Positions 55,457 through 63,861 of a stretch of 64,000 bases of DNA are shown here, piece by piece. The stretch lies in contig NZ_BAGN01000115.1 in NCBI RefSeq assembly GCF_000308835.1, forward strand, positions 1 through 64,000, in the 5' to 3' direction. Position 1 is the stretch's first letter. Each line of letters starts with the position of its first letter. Under the pieces are notes generated by a model, which saw nothing but the letters and a program-made list of their open reading frames with translations, was not told the origin of the DNA and did no database searches. Source of the DNA: Nocardia vinacea NBRC 16497. Its GTDB lineage: Bacteria > Actinomycetota > Actinomycetes > Mycobacteriales > Mycobacteriaceae. Made by a program: the position numbers and the translations under genes.

Positions 55457-57078
55457 ATGCGTACAGCACTGTCGGGAGGTCCTGCTACGAATTCGTTATG
55501 GATTTGTACGCGGTGACGCTCGAGTTGGCCGACCCGCAGACCCGTAACGCCGCCACGGATACGCTTGTCGGCGTTGGCCGAGCGGCGGTCGAACTGCTGG
55601 TGGCGCAGCTCTTGGCGCCCGAACCGTTCGTCGGTGACGAGATCATCGTGTCGGTATTGCGCCGCATCGGCCCACCCGCATATCGGCAGCTCACCGAAGC
55701 GATCGCGAACGTGCCGCTACTCGACGAACCGGCGCGCACTCGCAGAATTCTTGAACTCTGCTGTATCGCAATGGATTTGCCCACCGATGACCTGGAGAAG
55801 GTGGCGACCTACGCCGATGGGATTGTCAATGGTGATGCGAAGGTCGTGCGTGGTGAGCACGGCTGGCCGCTCCGGCCGGGGAATGTCGCCAGGCAGATCG
55901 GCGATGATCGGGCGGTCGCTTACGCGCCGTTGCTGATTCCGGTGCTGGCCCACGCCTCGGCTCGCTACGAGGCTGCGGCGGTTTTCGCGAAGCTGGGTCC
56001 TGCGACGCTGCCACTATTGCATGCCACCAGGCGCGCACCGATTCCGGAGCGCCGCGGTGCTCTGCTGGCGCTGGTCCGGCTCGGCTGGCGGCAACTCGAC
56101 ACACCCGATCTCACCGCGTTGGCGCGGCTCATCGCCGCGAAGATTGCCGTGGAGATACCAAGACCTATCGTGCCTCAGGGCGAATGGTATGCCGTCGAGA
56201 CCGACGATCAAGTCGCTGTGCTCGACGCGTTCGACCTCCACGATCCGATTCCCGCGACCTGGTGCATGGGCACCCACCCCTGGCGCAACGCCGAAGCGGG
56301 TAGGCCGTTCGAACGGAGCTACTCCGAACACCACGACTGCACCCGCATGTACGTCAGCCCGGTATTGAACGGCTGGACACTGGTTTTCGGCAACCCTGTG
56401 CTGACGCGCGAGGGCGACGCCCACGAACGCGAGATCGAGCTGAGGCGCCGGCACCCGATCACGATCGAGGATGTGCTCGAGATAGACCCGCCTTCTGAGC
56501 GTGAGCTTCGAGAATCCCGCTGCATCGAGCTGAGCAGGCGATTCGGGCGCGCGCAGTGGTACAACCTCATAGAGGATGGTGGCTGTGGCGACCGGTGGGG
56601 ATGGTGCATGGCCGAGCACGGTCGACTACAACGCTACTACGTACACGACTGGTACCAAGACGACGCTGATCGGGATTTCGACCATTTCGGCGCGCCACAT
56701 CCCGCCGAAGCCGGTCTGCGACATCACGACGAGCGGCAGTGGTTGTCCGACAACGGATTCAACGGAGACGAGTGGGCCTCCTACACCCGCGATGCGAGGT
56801 TTCGCGTCGAAAACGCGGAACCGACACCGTGGGGCGCCCCCCAACCGCTCGACCATCTCAGCCTGTGGCGCCAGTTCCAGCAGGTAACCGGAATCCCCGA
56901 TCTGGCGACACCACTCAATGTCGCCGCGAAGGCGTCGGTCGACCCGGCAGGACTCGGTCCGCACACGCGCGTGCAGGGTCACGGCGTACTCGCGCTAACC
57001 GTTTGCGGCCTGCACAAGGGCCATCACGGCGCATTCTCCATCGACGAGGAATGGCGCAATCCCGAGTCCGTTGAATGA
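55453..57078 (+). CDS. Large HEAT-like / SUKH-neighbour-type hypothetical protein
   Basis: 541 aa from ATG 55453. The N-terminal 210 residues are helical repeats: TDTLVGVGRAAVELLVAQLL, IIVSVLRRIGPPAYRQLTEA and YEAAAVFAKLGPATLPLLHA. The C-terminal half has a Trp-rich beta segment: LNGWTLVFGNPVL, GRAQWYNLIEDGGCGDRWGW, MAEHGRLQRYYVHDWYQD. That segment resembles regions of SMI1/KNR4-type immunity or PoNe-type proteins, but the match is loose. Soluble. Its last 84 bp are covered on the other strand by the DapA-like frame. Confidence 0.72.
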   Translation: MNAYSTVGRSCYEFVMDLYAVTLELADPQTRNAATDTLVGVGRAAVELLVAQLLAPEPFVGDEIIVSVLRRIGPPAYRQLTEAIANVPLLDEPARTRRILELCCIAMDLPTDDLEKVATYADGIVNGDAKVVRGEHGWPLRPGNVARQIGDDRAVAYAPLLIPVLAHASARYEAAAVFAKLGPATLPLLHATRRAPIPERRGALLALVRLGWRQLDTPDLTALARLIAAKIAVEIPRPIVPQGEWYAVETDDQVAVLDAFDLHDPIPATWCMGTHPWRNAEAGRPFERSYSEHHDCTRMYVSPVLNGWTLVFGNPVLTREGDAHEREIELRRRHPITIEDVLEIDPPSERELRESRCIELSRRFGRAQWYNLIEDGGCGDRWGWCMAEHGRLQRYYVHDWYQDDADRDFDHFGAPHPAEAGLRHHDERQWLSDNGFNGDEWASYTRDARFRVENAEPTPWGAPQPLDHLSLWRQFQQVTGIPDLATPLNVAAKASVDPAGLGPHTRVQGHGVLALTVCGLHKGHHGAFSIDEEWRNPESVE

Positions 57079-58038
57079 TTTGCGGTGCTCGACCGCCACA
57101 GAACCTCTGAAAGTCGGCATTACCGCGCGTTCATCGAAGGCGAAGGCCCGACTGACAGTTACGGAAAGCTGGTTCAGGACTTCGAGGGTGGCGGTGGTTG
57201 TTTCCGGGGCGGCGGGGAGGAGAGGGAGGCGGACGGTGGGGGTGGGGATGCGGCCTTGGGCGGCGAGGGCGGATTTGATGACTACCGGGTTGGGTTCGGC
57301 GAAGAGGGCTGCGGAGAGAGGGGTGAGGCGGTGGGTGAGGGTGCGAGCTTCTTGGATGGGTCCGTTGTGCCAGAGGTGGATCAGGGTGGCGAAGGCGGAG
57401 GTGGCCAGGTGGGCGCTGGCGAGGATGGCGCCGGGAGCGCCGAGGGCCAGGAGTGGGGCGGCGTGCAGGTCGTCACCGGCTAGGACGGTGACATCGGATG
57501 GGAGGGTGGCCATGAATGTGGTTGTGGTGTCGTCGATACCGCCGACGGCGTGTTTGAAGCCGATGATGTTCGGAATGCGGGCGAGTTCGTGGAGGGTGTC
57601 GGTACCGAGGGCGCGGCCGGTGCGGTACGGGATGTTGTAGACGATGAGGGGGACCGGGCTGGTGGCGGCCAGGTGCCGGAAGTGGGCGAGGACGCCTGCT
57701 TCGGAGGGCCGGGTGTAGTAGGGGACGACGGTGAGTGCGGCCGTGACGGTGGTGCCGAGGGCAGCGAGTGCTCGGGCCGAATCCGTAGTGGAGTTCGTGC
57801 CCGCTCCGGCGATCAAGGGAGCGTTGCGTTCTCGGCAGACGGCGCCGCAGATGTCGAGAACGCGGTGGCGCTCTTCGGGGCTCAGGGTGGCGGTTTCGGC
57901 GGTGGTGCCGAGAGCGACGATGCCGGTTGCGCCGTCGTCGAGTACCTCGTGGGCCAAGCCCGCCAGTGCGTCGGCGGCCAGTTCACCGTTGGCGGCGAAT
58001 GGCGTGATCAGGGGGACGAAGAGGCCGGTGAGCGTCAT
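56995..58038 (-). CDS. DapA-like dihydrodipicolinate synthase family protein
   Basis: 347 aa from ATG 58038; the family is usually about 290-310. TIM barrel signature: LFVPLITPFAANGELAADAL, VALGTTAETATLSPEERHRV, TVVPYYTRPSEAG (catalytic Tyr) and GFKHAVGG (Schiff-base Lys). The recognisable part ends near ATLEVLNQLSVTV, and about 45 further residues run antisense over the neighbouring gene, so the native stop may be lost. It condenses pyruvate with an aldehyde or splits such a compound. Divergent from a LysR gene. Confidence 0.88.
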   Translation of the reverse strand: MTLTGLFVPLITPFAANGELAADALAGLAHEVLDDGATGIVALGTTAETATLSPEERHRVLDICGAVCRERNAPLIAGAGTNSTTDSARALAALGTTVTAALTVVPYYTRPSEAGVLAHFRHLAATSPVPLIVYNIPYRTGRALGTDTLHELARIPNIIGFKHAVGGIDDTTTTFMATLPSDVTVLAGDDLHAAPLLALGAPGAILASAHLATSAFATLIHLWHNGPIQEARTLTHRLTPLSAALFAEPNPVVIKSALAAQGRIPTPTVRLPLLPAAPETTTATLEVLNQLSVTVSRAFAFDERAVMPTFRGSVAVEHRKSFNGLGIAPFLVDGECAVMALVQAANG

Positions 58039-58073
58039 GGTTTCCAGACTGACCCGCGGCAATACTTCAGGTC

Positions 58074-58110
58074 CAGTTCACATTTATTCCGTTGAGCATA
58101 AGCTGAACTG
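58074..58110. promoter_or_regulatory. Inverted repeat in the DapA-LysR divergent promoter
   Basis: CAGTTCA (58074-58080) and TGAACTG (58104-58110), 7-bp arms 23 nt apart, between the two divergent starts. A LysR-type binding site is likely here; the spacing is wider than the usual T-N11-A. Confidence 0.45.
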
Positions 58111-58998
58111 ATGCTCGATGTTCGGAAGCTGCGCCTGCTGCGCGAACTGGCCCATCGCAAGACGATCGCGGCGGTCGCGGCGGCGATGAGCTACACGCCG
58201 TCGGCAGTCTCGCAGCAGTTGACCGCGCTGGAGCGGGAGGCAGGCGTACCGCTGCTCGAGCGGACCGGGCGACGCGTCACTCTCACCCCCGCCGCCCTCA
58301 CCCTGGTCGAACACGCGGAGACGATCCTCGCGGCCCTCGAACAGGCCACCGCCGACCTCGCTGCCTCCCGCGCCGCACTCACCGGAACGCTGCGCATCGG
58401 CGCTTTCCCGACGGCGGTCGCCACCATCCTCGCCCCGGCATCGGTCGCACTGAGCCGCGATCATCCGGCACTGGAATTGATTGTGACAGAACTGGATCCG
58501 GCCACCGTCCCGGATGCACTGCGCACGGACACCCTGGACGTCGCGCTGGTCCAGGAGTACGACTATGTACCCGCCGAACCCGATCCCGCCTTGGACACCG
58601 AGCCGCTGCTCGAGGAGACCATCTACCTGGCCGCCCGGATCGCCGCACCGCTCGACGACCACCGTGACGCCTCCTGGATCGTCGGCACCCCTGGCACGCT
58701 CTGTCACACCATGACGATCCGGGCCTGCCAGGCGGCGGGATTCACGCCGCGGGTCCGCCATCACGTGGACGATTTCAGTACGGTCCTCGCCCTGGTCGCG
58801 GCCGGCCAGGGGGTCGCCCTCGTGCCCGAACTCGGCGCACTCGACCCACCTCCGAACGTGGTGCTCACCGCCTTACCGACCCGACGCAAAACCCACCTGG
58901 CCTACCGGCGCGGCACTGGCCGACACCCAGCCGTTGTCGCGGCCCGCGCCGCCTTACGCGCCTCCGCCACAACGATTTCCAGTGCACTCGACAGGTAG
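58111..58998 (+). CDS. LysR-family transcriptional regulator
   Basis: 295 aa, ATG 58111. Helix-turn-helix: LRLLRELAHRKTIAAVAAAM, SYTPSAVSQQLTALEREAGV and PLLERTGRRVTLTPAALTLV. The effector domain follows: GTLRIGAFPTAVATILAPAS, ELIVTELDPATVPDALRTDT and LVAAGQGVALVPELGAL. It should regulate the divergent DapA-like gene. Confidence 0.92.
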   Translation: MLDVRKLRLLRELAHRKTIAAVAAAMSYTPSAVSQQLTALEREAGVPLLERTGRRVTLTPAALTLVEHAETILAALEQATADLAASRAALTGTLRIGAFPTAVATILAPASVALSRDHPALELIVTELDPATVPDALRTDTLDVALVQEYDYVPAEPDPALDTEPLLEETIYLAARIAAPLDDHRDASWIVGTPGTLCHTMTIRACQAAGFTPRVRHHVDDFSTVLALVAAGQGVALVPELGALDPPPNVVLTALPTRRKTHLAYRRGTGRHPAVVAARAALRASATTISSALDR

Positions 58999-59051
58999 GG
59001 GCCACCGGCCGCCTCGCTCGACCGCCACCAGTTACACCTGATCTTGATCCG

Positions 59052-60542
59052 TTAAGCGACCGACTTCCGCAGCGCCGCCAATTCGTCCCCGCGCGGATCA
59101 CTCACGACACCCGACTCCGGACTGTCGAAGATCTGCACCAGCCGCGAGTCCTCCTCGAAGCGCGCCCACCCGGGATCACCGGACTCGGCGAAAGCCACCC
59201 ACGCCGAATGGATTTCATCGGCGAGCGGTTGCGGCGGATTGGGGCCGGTCAACGTGTGCGCGCCCGCGAGTGCATCGAAGACGAACGGCACCTCCAGAAC
59301 GTGACAGGCACCGAGCCCCTCGATGCCGGATGACCACGCGAACTCATAGGCATAGCTCGGCGCACCCGCGGCGGCGTTCGACTGCGCGATCCGCAGGGTG
59401 TCCGAGCGGAAGGCCCGGTCGGTAATGATCGCGGCGAAGATATCCGCTGCCGTGTCACCGGGACGATTCGCACCGTAGATATCCCCGAGCGCGGAATCGA
59501 GTCCGTAGCGGGTGAGTACGAAAGGTAGTGTGTCCGCTGTGATTCCGGCGGCGATGCCGGTCGGAAACGTGAAGAACCGGAACTCCTCGGCGGTGCATCC
59601 GGCGATGAGCGGCACGGCCCGATCAGGTTGCGCGGCAAGCACTTTGACCGGTTGCCCTTCGACCACCTCACCATCGATCACCGGAAGCAGACTCATGATC
59701 CCCATGCCATTGGCAATGATCGACGACCCCCATCGCGCCGGATCCGGATCACTCATCAGCGCGAGCGCGAGTGCGTCCTGCGCCGCGCGCAGCTCATCGG
59801 GACCGAGTTCGCCGAAATCCGCCGCGGTGGGATTCGTTCCCAAACTTGTGGCCAATTCTCCGGCGAGTTTGCGCGCATCCTCTACGGCCACCGCGGCGGA
59901 TCCATTGCCGCTCTGCATGATCGCCTGCCGGAACAACCCGCGCGAAAGCGGCGACGCCATCAGCGTCGCCACACTCATCCCACCCGCCGACTCACCGAAT
60001 ATGGTGACCCGGTTCGGATCCCCACCGAAGGCCGCGATGTTCTCCTGCACCCACTGCAGCGCGAACAGTTGATCGTGTAGTCCCCGGTTGAGCGGTGCGT
60101 CGGGTACTGCCGCGAAGCCGGATATGCCGAGCCGGTAGTTGATCGAAACCAGCACGACCCCGTCGCGCGCGAACGCCGTACCGTCGTAGATCGCCCTTGC
60201 ATTGGATCCCCGGGTGAATGCGCCGCCATGGATCCACACCATGACCGGCAGTCCGGCACCGTCCGGATCCGGTGTCCACACATTGACATTCAGATATTCG
60301 TCGCCCGGTATCCCGTCACTGCCGATCAGCGCGTGGATCGGCGGGGGATAGGGGGTCTGCACGCAGGTCGCGCCGTTGGTGAGCGCATCACGAACCCCCT
60401 GCCAGTCCGGCACTCGCGTCGGCAGCCGGAACCGCGCGGGCCCGACCGGCGCCGCCGCGTACGGCACTCCGAGAAATGCGCTGACCCCGGCGGTCGTCCG
60501 GCCGCGAATCTTGCCGCCGGTGACGGAAACAATCGGTTCCAT
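59052..60542 (-). CDS. Type B carboxylesterase
   Basis: 496 aa. Nucleophile elbow GESAGGMSVATLMASP (Ser). Oxyanion-side VMVWIHGGAFTRGSNARAIY, AFLGVPYAAAPVGPARFRLP near the start, and ACHVLEVPFVFDALAGAHTL near the end with the catalytic His. Hydrolyses esters of unknown kind. No signal peptide, so cytoplasmic. ATG 60542. It is divergent from the FAD monooxygenase with a 12-bp palindrome between. Confidence 0.92.
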   Translation of the reverse strand: MEPIVSVTGGKIRGRTTAGVSAFLGVPYAAAPVGPARFRLPTRVPDWQGVRDALTNGATCVQTPYPPPIHALIGSDGIPGDEYLNVNVWTPDPDGAGLPVMVWIHGGAFTRGSNARAIYDGTAFARDGVVLVSINYRLGISGFAAVPDAPLNRGLHDQLFALQWVQENIAAFGGDPNRVTIFGESAGGMSVATLMASPLSRGLFRQAIMQSGNGSAAVAVEDARKLAGELATSLGTNPTAADFGELGPDELRAAQDALALALMSDPDPARWGSSIIANGMGIMSLLPVIDGEVVEGQPVKVLAAQPDRAVPLIAGCTAEEFRFFTFPTGIAAGITADTLPFVLTRYGLDSALGDIYGANRPGDTAADIFAAIITDRAFRSDTLRIAQSNAAAGAPSYAYEFAWSSGIEGLGACHVLEVPFVFDALAGAHTLTGPNPPQPLADEIHSAWVAFAESGDPGWARFEEDSRLVQIFDSPESGVVSDPRGDELAALRKSVA

Positions 60543-60694
60543 GAGTCTCCTTCGCTCGACTCGATTCTCTACGCAGCACCGGGCGTCGGACTACAGTTTC
60601 GAGCACGTCGCAGAACTTCCGGAATAGCCGCGGATATGCCGTGGGCGCGCGCAGACCGACCACTAGATCGGTGTGGCCGTCAGCGATCAGCTCG

Positions 60695-60706
60695 ACTGAC
60701 GTCAGT
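60695..60706. promoter_or_regulatory. Palindrome between esterase and monooxygenase
   Basis: ACTGACGTCAGT, a perfect 12-bp palindrome in the 239-bp divergent gap, 76 bp before the monooxygenase ATG. Possible regulator site; no regulator is adjacent. Confidence 0.4.
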
Positions 60707-60781
60707 GAGTTCCGGCGCGACGCAAGGCGCGTGCAAGGCGCTGTAAGTCCGCCGCAATCGCCCATCGGCAGAGTCGAGTTC

Positions 60782-62299
60782 ATGAACGAGACATTCGATG
60801 TGATCGTCGCCGGTGCCGGACCGGTCGGACTGATGCTGGCCTGCGAACTTCGCCTCGGCGGCGCCGAGGTGCTGGTGGTCGAGCGGCTGACCGAACCCGA
60901 TATGACCATCAAGGCCGGTGGGATCAATGTGCCGACCGTGCAGGCGTTCTACCGTCGCGGCCTGCTGCCCGACCTGCGCGAGCAGCAGAGTGCGACGTTG
61001 CAGCGCATTCGCGCGGCGGGCCTATTCCCGAATGCCGGGAGCCAGCGCCTGCCGATGGCCGGTCATTTCGCGGGCATCGTGCTCCGCATGGACGAAATCG
61101 ATTTCGAGGATCCGGTTTTCGCCGAGCTCGGGCCCGGTGCCGAAGTGGTGCTGGTGCCGCAGCAGGCCATCGAGGCGATCCTGGCTCGGCGCGCCGCCGG
61201 ACTCGGCGTCGAGGTCCGGCGCGGTGTGGAATTGGCCGAATTCGACGATGACGAAACCGGTGTCACTGTCCAGCTCGGTGACAGCACCGTCTGCGCGGAC
61301 TGGCTCGTCGGCTGCGACGGCGGCCGCAGCACCGTCCGCAAGCTGGCCGAGTTCGATTTTCCGGGGCTGGACCCGGAGATCACCGGCCATCAGGCAGTTG
61401 TCGACATGACCGGTGCGGAGGGTTTGCGGCCGGGTTGGAACACCACCGAGTCCGGGATCTACACCAATGGCCCGACACCGGGCCGTATCGTCACGGTGGA
61501 ACTCGACGGCCCGCCTTCCGACCGGACAACGCCGGTCACTGCGGCCGAATTACAGGCCAGCCTGCGCGCGGTATCGGGTGTGCCGGTCGAGATCACCGCC
61601 GTGCACTCGGCAACAAGGTTCACCGATAACACCCGCCAGGTCACCGAATATCGCAAGGGCCGGGTGCTGCTGGCCGGCGACGCCGCCCATGTGCATTCAC
61701 CGCTCGGCGGGCAGGGCCTCAATCTGGGCATCGGCGATGCGGTCAACCTCGGCTGGAAATTGGCCGCCGTCGTGCGCGGGGATGCGAGCGAAGCTCTGCT
61801 CGACACCTACACCGCAGAACGTCATCCGGTCGGCGCATGGGTGCTGGAGTGGACCCGCGCACAGGTCGCGCTGATGCGACTCGACCAGCGCAGCAAGGCA
61901 TTACGCGAAGTCATGACCGATCTGCTCGCCACTCGCGACGGCAGCACCGCGATCTTCAAGAGGATCTCTGGTGTGCTGCACCGCTACGACCTCGGCGGTG
62001 GCCACGACCTGATCGGCGCCGTCGCGCCGGATATCGAACTGTCCGACGGCAGTCGGCTCGGTGCGCACTTCGCCGATGGTCGGGCAATCCTGTTGGATCT
62101 GGCCGATTCCGCTGGGCTGCGGATGATCGCGGCACCGTGGTCGGATCGGGTGCGCGTGGTGACCGCGAAACCCGTTGCACCACGCGATCTTTCCGCGATG
62201 CTGATCCGACCGGACGGCTACGTGGCCTGGGCCTCGGATTCCGGTGAGCGCGATGGACTCGCCGAAGCGCTGCGACGCTGGTTCGGCGACAAATCCTGA
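60782..62299 (+). CDS. FAD-dependent aromatic monooxygenase
   Basis: 505 aa from ATG 60782. FAD sites: VIVAGAGPVGLMLACELRLG (GxGxxG), WLVGCDGGRSTVRKLAEF (DG motif) and VLLAGDAAHVHSPLGGQGLN (GD motif), then LGIGDAVNLGWKLAAVVRGD. The size and C-terminal thioredoxin-like part fit the PheA/TfdB class, which includes polyketide hydroxylases and rifampicin monooxygenases. The substrate cannot be assigned. The frame is open from 60641; the ATG is preceded by GGCAGAG. Confidence 0.92.
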   Translation: MNETFDVIVAGAGPVGLMLACELRLGGAEVLVVERLTEPDMTIKAGGINVPTVQAFYRRGLLPDLREQQSATLQRIRAAGLFPNAGSQRLPMAGHFAGIVLRMDEIDFEDPVFAELGPGAEVVLVPQQAIEAILARRAAGLGVEVRRGVELAEFDDDETGVTVQLGDSTVCADWLVGCDGGRSTVRKLAEFDFPGLDPEITGHQAVVDMTGAEGLRPGWNTTESGIYTNGPTPGRIVTVELDGPPSDRTTPVTAAELQASLRAVSGVPVEITAVHSATRFTDNTRQVTEYRKGRVLLAGDAAHVHSPLGGQGLNLGIGDAVNLGWKLAAVVRGDASEALLDTYTAERHPVGAWVLEWTRAQVALMRLDQRSKALREVMTDLLATRDGSTAIFKRISGVLHRYDLGGGHDLIGAVAPDIELSDGSRLGAHFADGRAILLDLADSAGLRMIAAPWSDRVRVVTAKPVAPRDLSAMLIRPDGYVAWASDSGERDGLAEALRRWFGDKS

Positions 62300-62348
62300 T
62301 CGACTGGTGCCAGCCCGGACACAGTGGACCGGGCTGGCACGTTGATCG

Positions 62349-62759
62349 TCAGGCCACTTGGCGATACACCGCGACAACCGGAATCACCCGGGAAGTCTTC
62401 GCTTGGTACTCACCGAATCCAGGCATGATCTGGACCATCCGCGCATACAGTTCGTCGCGTTCGGCGCCCGTCACCACCTCGGCCTTCGCCGGATAGCTCT
62501 CGGTGCCGAGCTCCACGGTGAATTCCGGATTGGCGCGCAGGTTGTGGTACCAGGCTGGATGCTTATCGGCACCGCCGTTCGAGGCGATGAGCACGATCCG
62601 CTCGCCGTCCGGGAGGTAAACCAGCGGGCTGGTGACCTGGCGGCCGGATTTGGCGCCCGTCGTCGTGATCAGCACCATCGACGCACCGTCGAACATCCCG
62701 CCGACCTTGCCCGCATTGGCGCGGAACTCATTGATCACCTGCGCATTGAAGTCGTTCAC
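62349..62759 (-). CDS. Deazaflavin (F420)-dependent nitroreductase family protein
   Basis: 136 aa from GTG 62759 after GGGAG; the open frame to 62981 has no homology. NDFNAQVINEFRANAGKVGG, then GASMVLITTTGAKSGRQVTS, PLVYLPDGERIVLIASNGGA, and DKHPAWYHNLRANPEFTVEL are the standard motifs of Ddn-like F420H2 proteins. Binds F420 and reduces small molecules; substrate unknown. Confidence 0.92.
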   Translation of the reverse strand: MNDFNAQVINEFRANAGKVGGMFDGASMVLITTTGAKSGRQVTSPLVYLPDGERIVLIASNGGADKHPAWYHNLRANPEFTVELGTESYPAKAEVVTGAERDELYARMVQIMPGFGEYQAKTSRVIPVVAVYRQVA

Positions 62760-62849
62760 TGCACTCCCATCGGTTGTTTTCCGCACCAACCCACACTGTG
62801 CGCCGGAAATTCCGGCCGCTTCTTGCCGGACCAGCCGACGCAGAATACA

Positions 62850-62861
62850 GTACGTACGTAC
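62850..62861. promoter_or_regulatory. Palindrome before the methyltransferase gene
   Basis: GTACGTACGTAC, a perfect 12-bp palindrome within CAGTACGTACGTACGG, 29 bp before the ATG at 62891 and within the divergent gap of the nitroreductase gene. Possible TetR-type operator. Confidence 0.4.
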
Positions 62862-62890
62862 GGTTTGGTTGAATCGACTTGGAGCTGCCG

Positions 62891-63658
62891 ATGTGGGATC
62901 CCAAGAAGTATCTGGCCTTCGATGACCACCGCTCGCGTCCATTCTTCGAACTACTCGGTCGTATCGGGGCCGAGGATCCACGCCGCGTCGTCGATCTCGG
63001 CTGCGGCCCAGGACATCTCACCGCTGCGCTGGCCGAGCGGTGGCCGGGAGCGGTTATCGAGGCCTCGGATTCATCGCCTGAAATGGTCGCCGCGGCAAGG
63101 AGTCTCGGCATCGACGCACAACTCGGCACGGTGCAGGAGTGGCAACCGGCGCCGGATACCGATGTCGTGATCAGCAACGCGGTACTGCACTGGGTGCCGA
63201 TGCACACGACGCTGCTGCCCCAATGGGTACATTCGCTACCCGCAGGCGCCTGGCTCGCATTCCAGGTGCCCGGCAATTTCGACGCACCGTCACACCTCGC
63301 GATTCGAGAACTCGCGGGCCGCGCCGAATGGCGCGACCGGCTCGCACCCGCGGGCATACTGCAGCCGCGTGATGTCCTCGACCCCAGCGGGTATGCCCAG
63401 GTGCTCGCCCTCGCGGGCTGTGCGGTCGACGCATGGGAAACGACCTACCTGCAACGGCTGTCGGGGGAGGATCCGGTACTCGAATGGGTCACCGGAACCG
63501 CCCTGCGTCCGGTACGCAACGCACTCGACGACACCGCCTGGCAGGAGTTCACCGCACAGTTGGCGCCGCTCTTGCGTGCGGCCTATCCGCGCCAGCTCGA
63601 CGGCACCACCTGGCTGCCGTTCCGACGGGTCTTCGCCGTGGCACACAAGACCGGCTGA
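62891..63658 (+). CDS. tam: SAM-dependent methyltransferase, Tam-like
   Basis: 255 aa from ATG 62891. [20 protein letters not shown] at the start, [20 protein letters not shown] (SAM motif I), [20 protein letters not shown], then [20 protein letters not shown] and [20 protein letters not shown] are all characteristic of trans-aconitate 2-methyltransferases. The enzyme methylates trans-aconitate formed by side reaction of aconitase. A TTG at 62879 would add 4 residues. Start chosen by family. Confidence 0.9.
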   Translation: MWDPKKYLAFDDHRSRPFFELLGRIGAEDPRRVVDLGCGPGHLTAALAERWPGAVIEASDSSPEMVAAARSLGIDAQLGTVQEWQPAPDTDVVISNAVLHWVPMHTTLLPQWVHSLPAGAWLAFQVPGNFDAPSHLAIRELAGRAEWRDRLAPAGILQPRDVLDPSGYAQVLALAGCAVDAWETTYLQRLSGEDPVLEWVTGTALRPVRNALDDTAWQEFTAQLAPLLRAAYPRQLDGTTWLPFRRVFAVAHKTG

Positions 63659-63720
63659 GCGCCTGGTTATACTTCCCGGCTATGGCTCAGGCGGCAATCC
63701 CTACTTCGGAGAGGTTTGCG

Positions 63721-63822
63721 ATGGTTCCCAGCGTTCTTCCCTGTGCTTGTGGTCCGGACTGTCGGTGCGGTTGCCAGGATGGCGGCAAGTGCTCGTGCGA
63801 AGATAAATGCCAACACGAATGA
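63721..63822 (+). CDS. Metallothionein-like small Cys-rich protein
   Basis: 33 aa from ATG 63721, preceded by GGAGAGG; an ATG at 63682 would add 13 residues. Eight Cys lie within 24 positions, mostly as C-x-C (PCACGPDCRCGCQDGGKCSC). This resembles actinobacterial short metallothioneins that bind Cu(I) or Zn. No copper regulator or transporter is close. Too short for most gene finders. It is followed by a hairpin. Confidence 0.75.
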   Translation: MVPSVLPCACGPDCRCGCQDGGKCSCEDKCQHE

Positions 63823-63827
63823 CCGAT

Positions 63828-63853
63828 CGAGGCTCCCGAATCCGGGAGCCTCG
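63828..63853. terminator. Bidirectional terminator
   Basis: 11-bp perfect inverted repeat (63828-63838 and 63843-63853) with a 4-nt loop, between the convergent metallothionein-like gene and the SnoaL-like gene. Confidence 0.8.
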
Positions 63854-63861
63854 GTTCGTAT

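Noticed and set aside
58094..58116. GAGCAT/ATGCTC inverted repeat over the LysR start
   Set aside because: Only 6-bp arms overlapping the coding start; the CAGTTCA/TGAACTG repeat is the better candidate.
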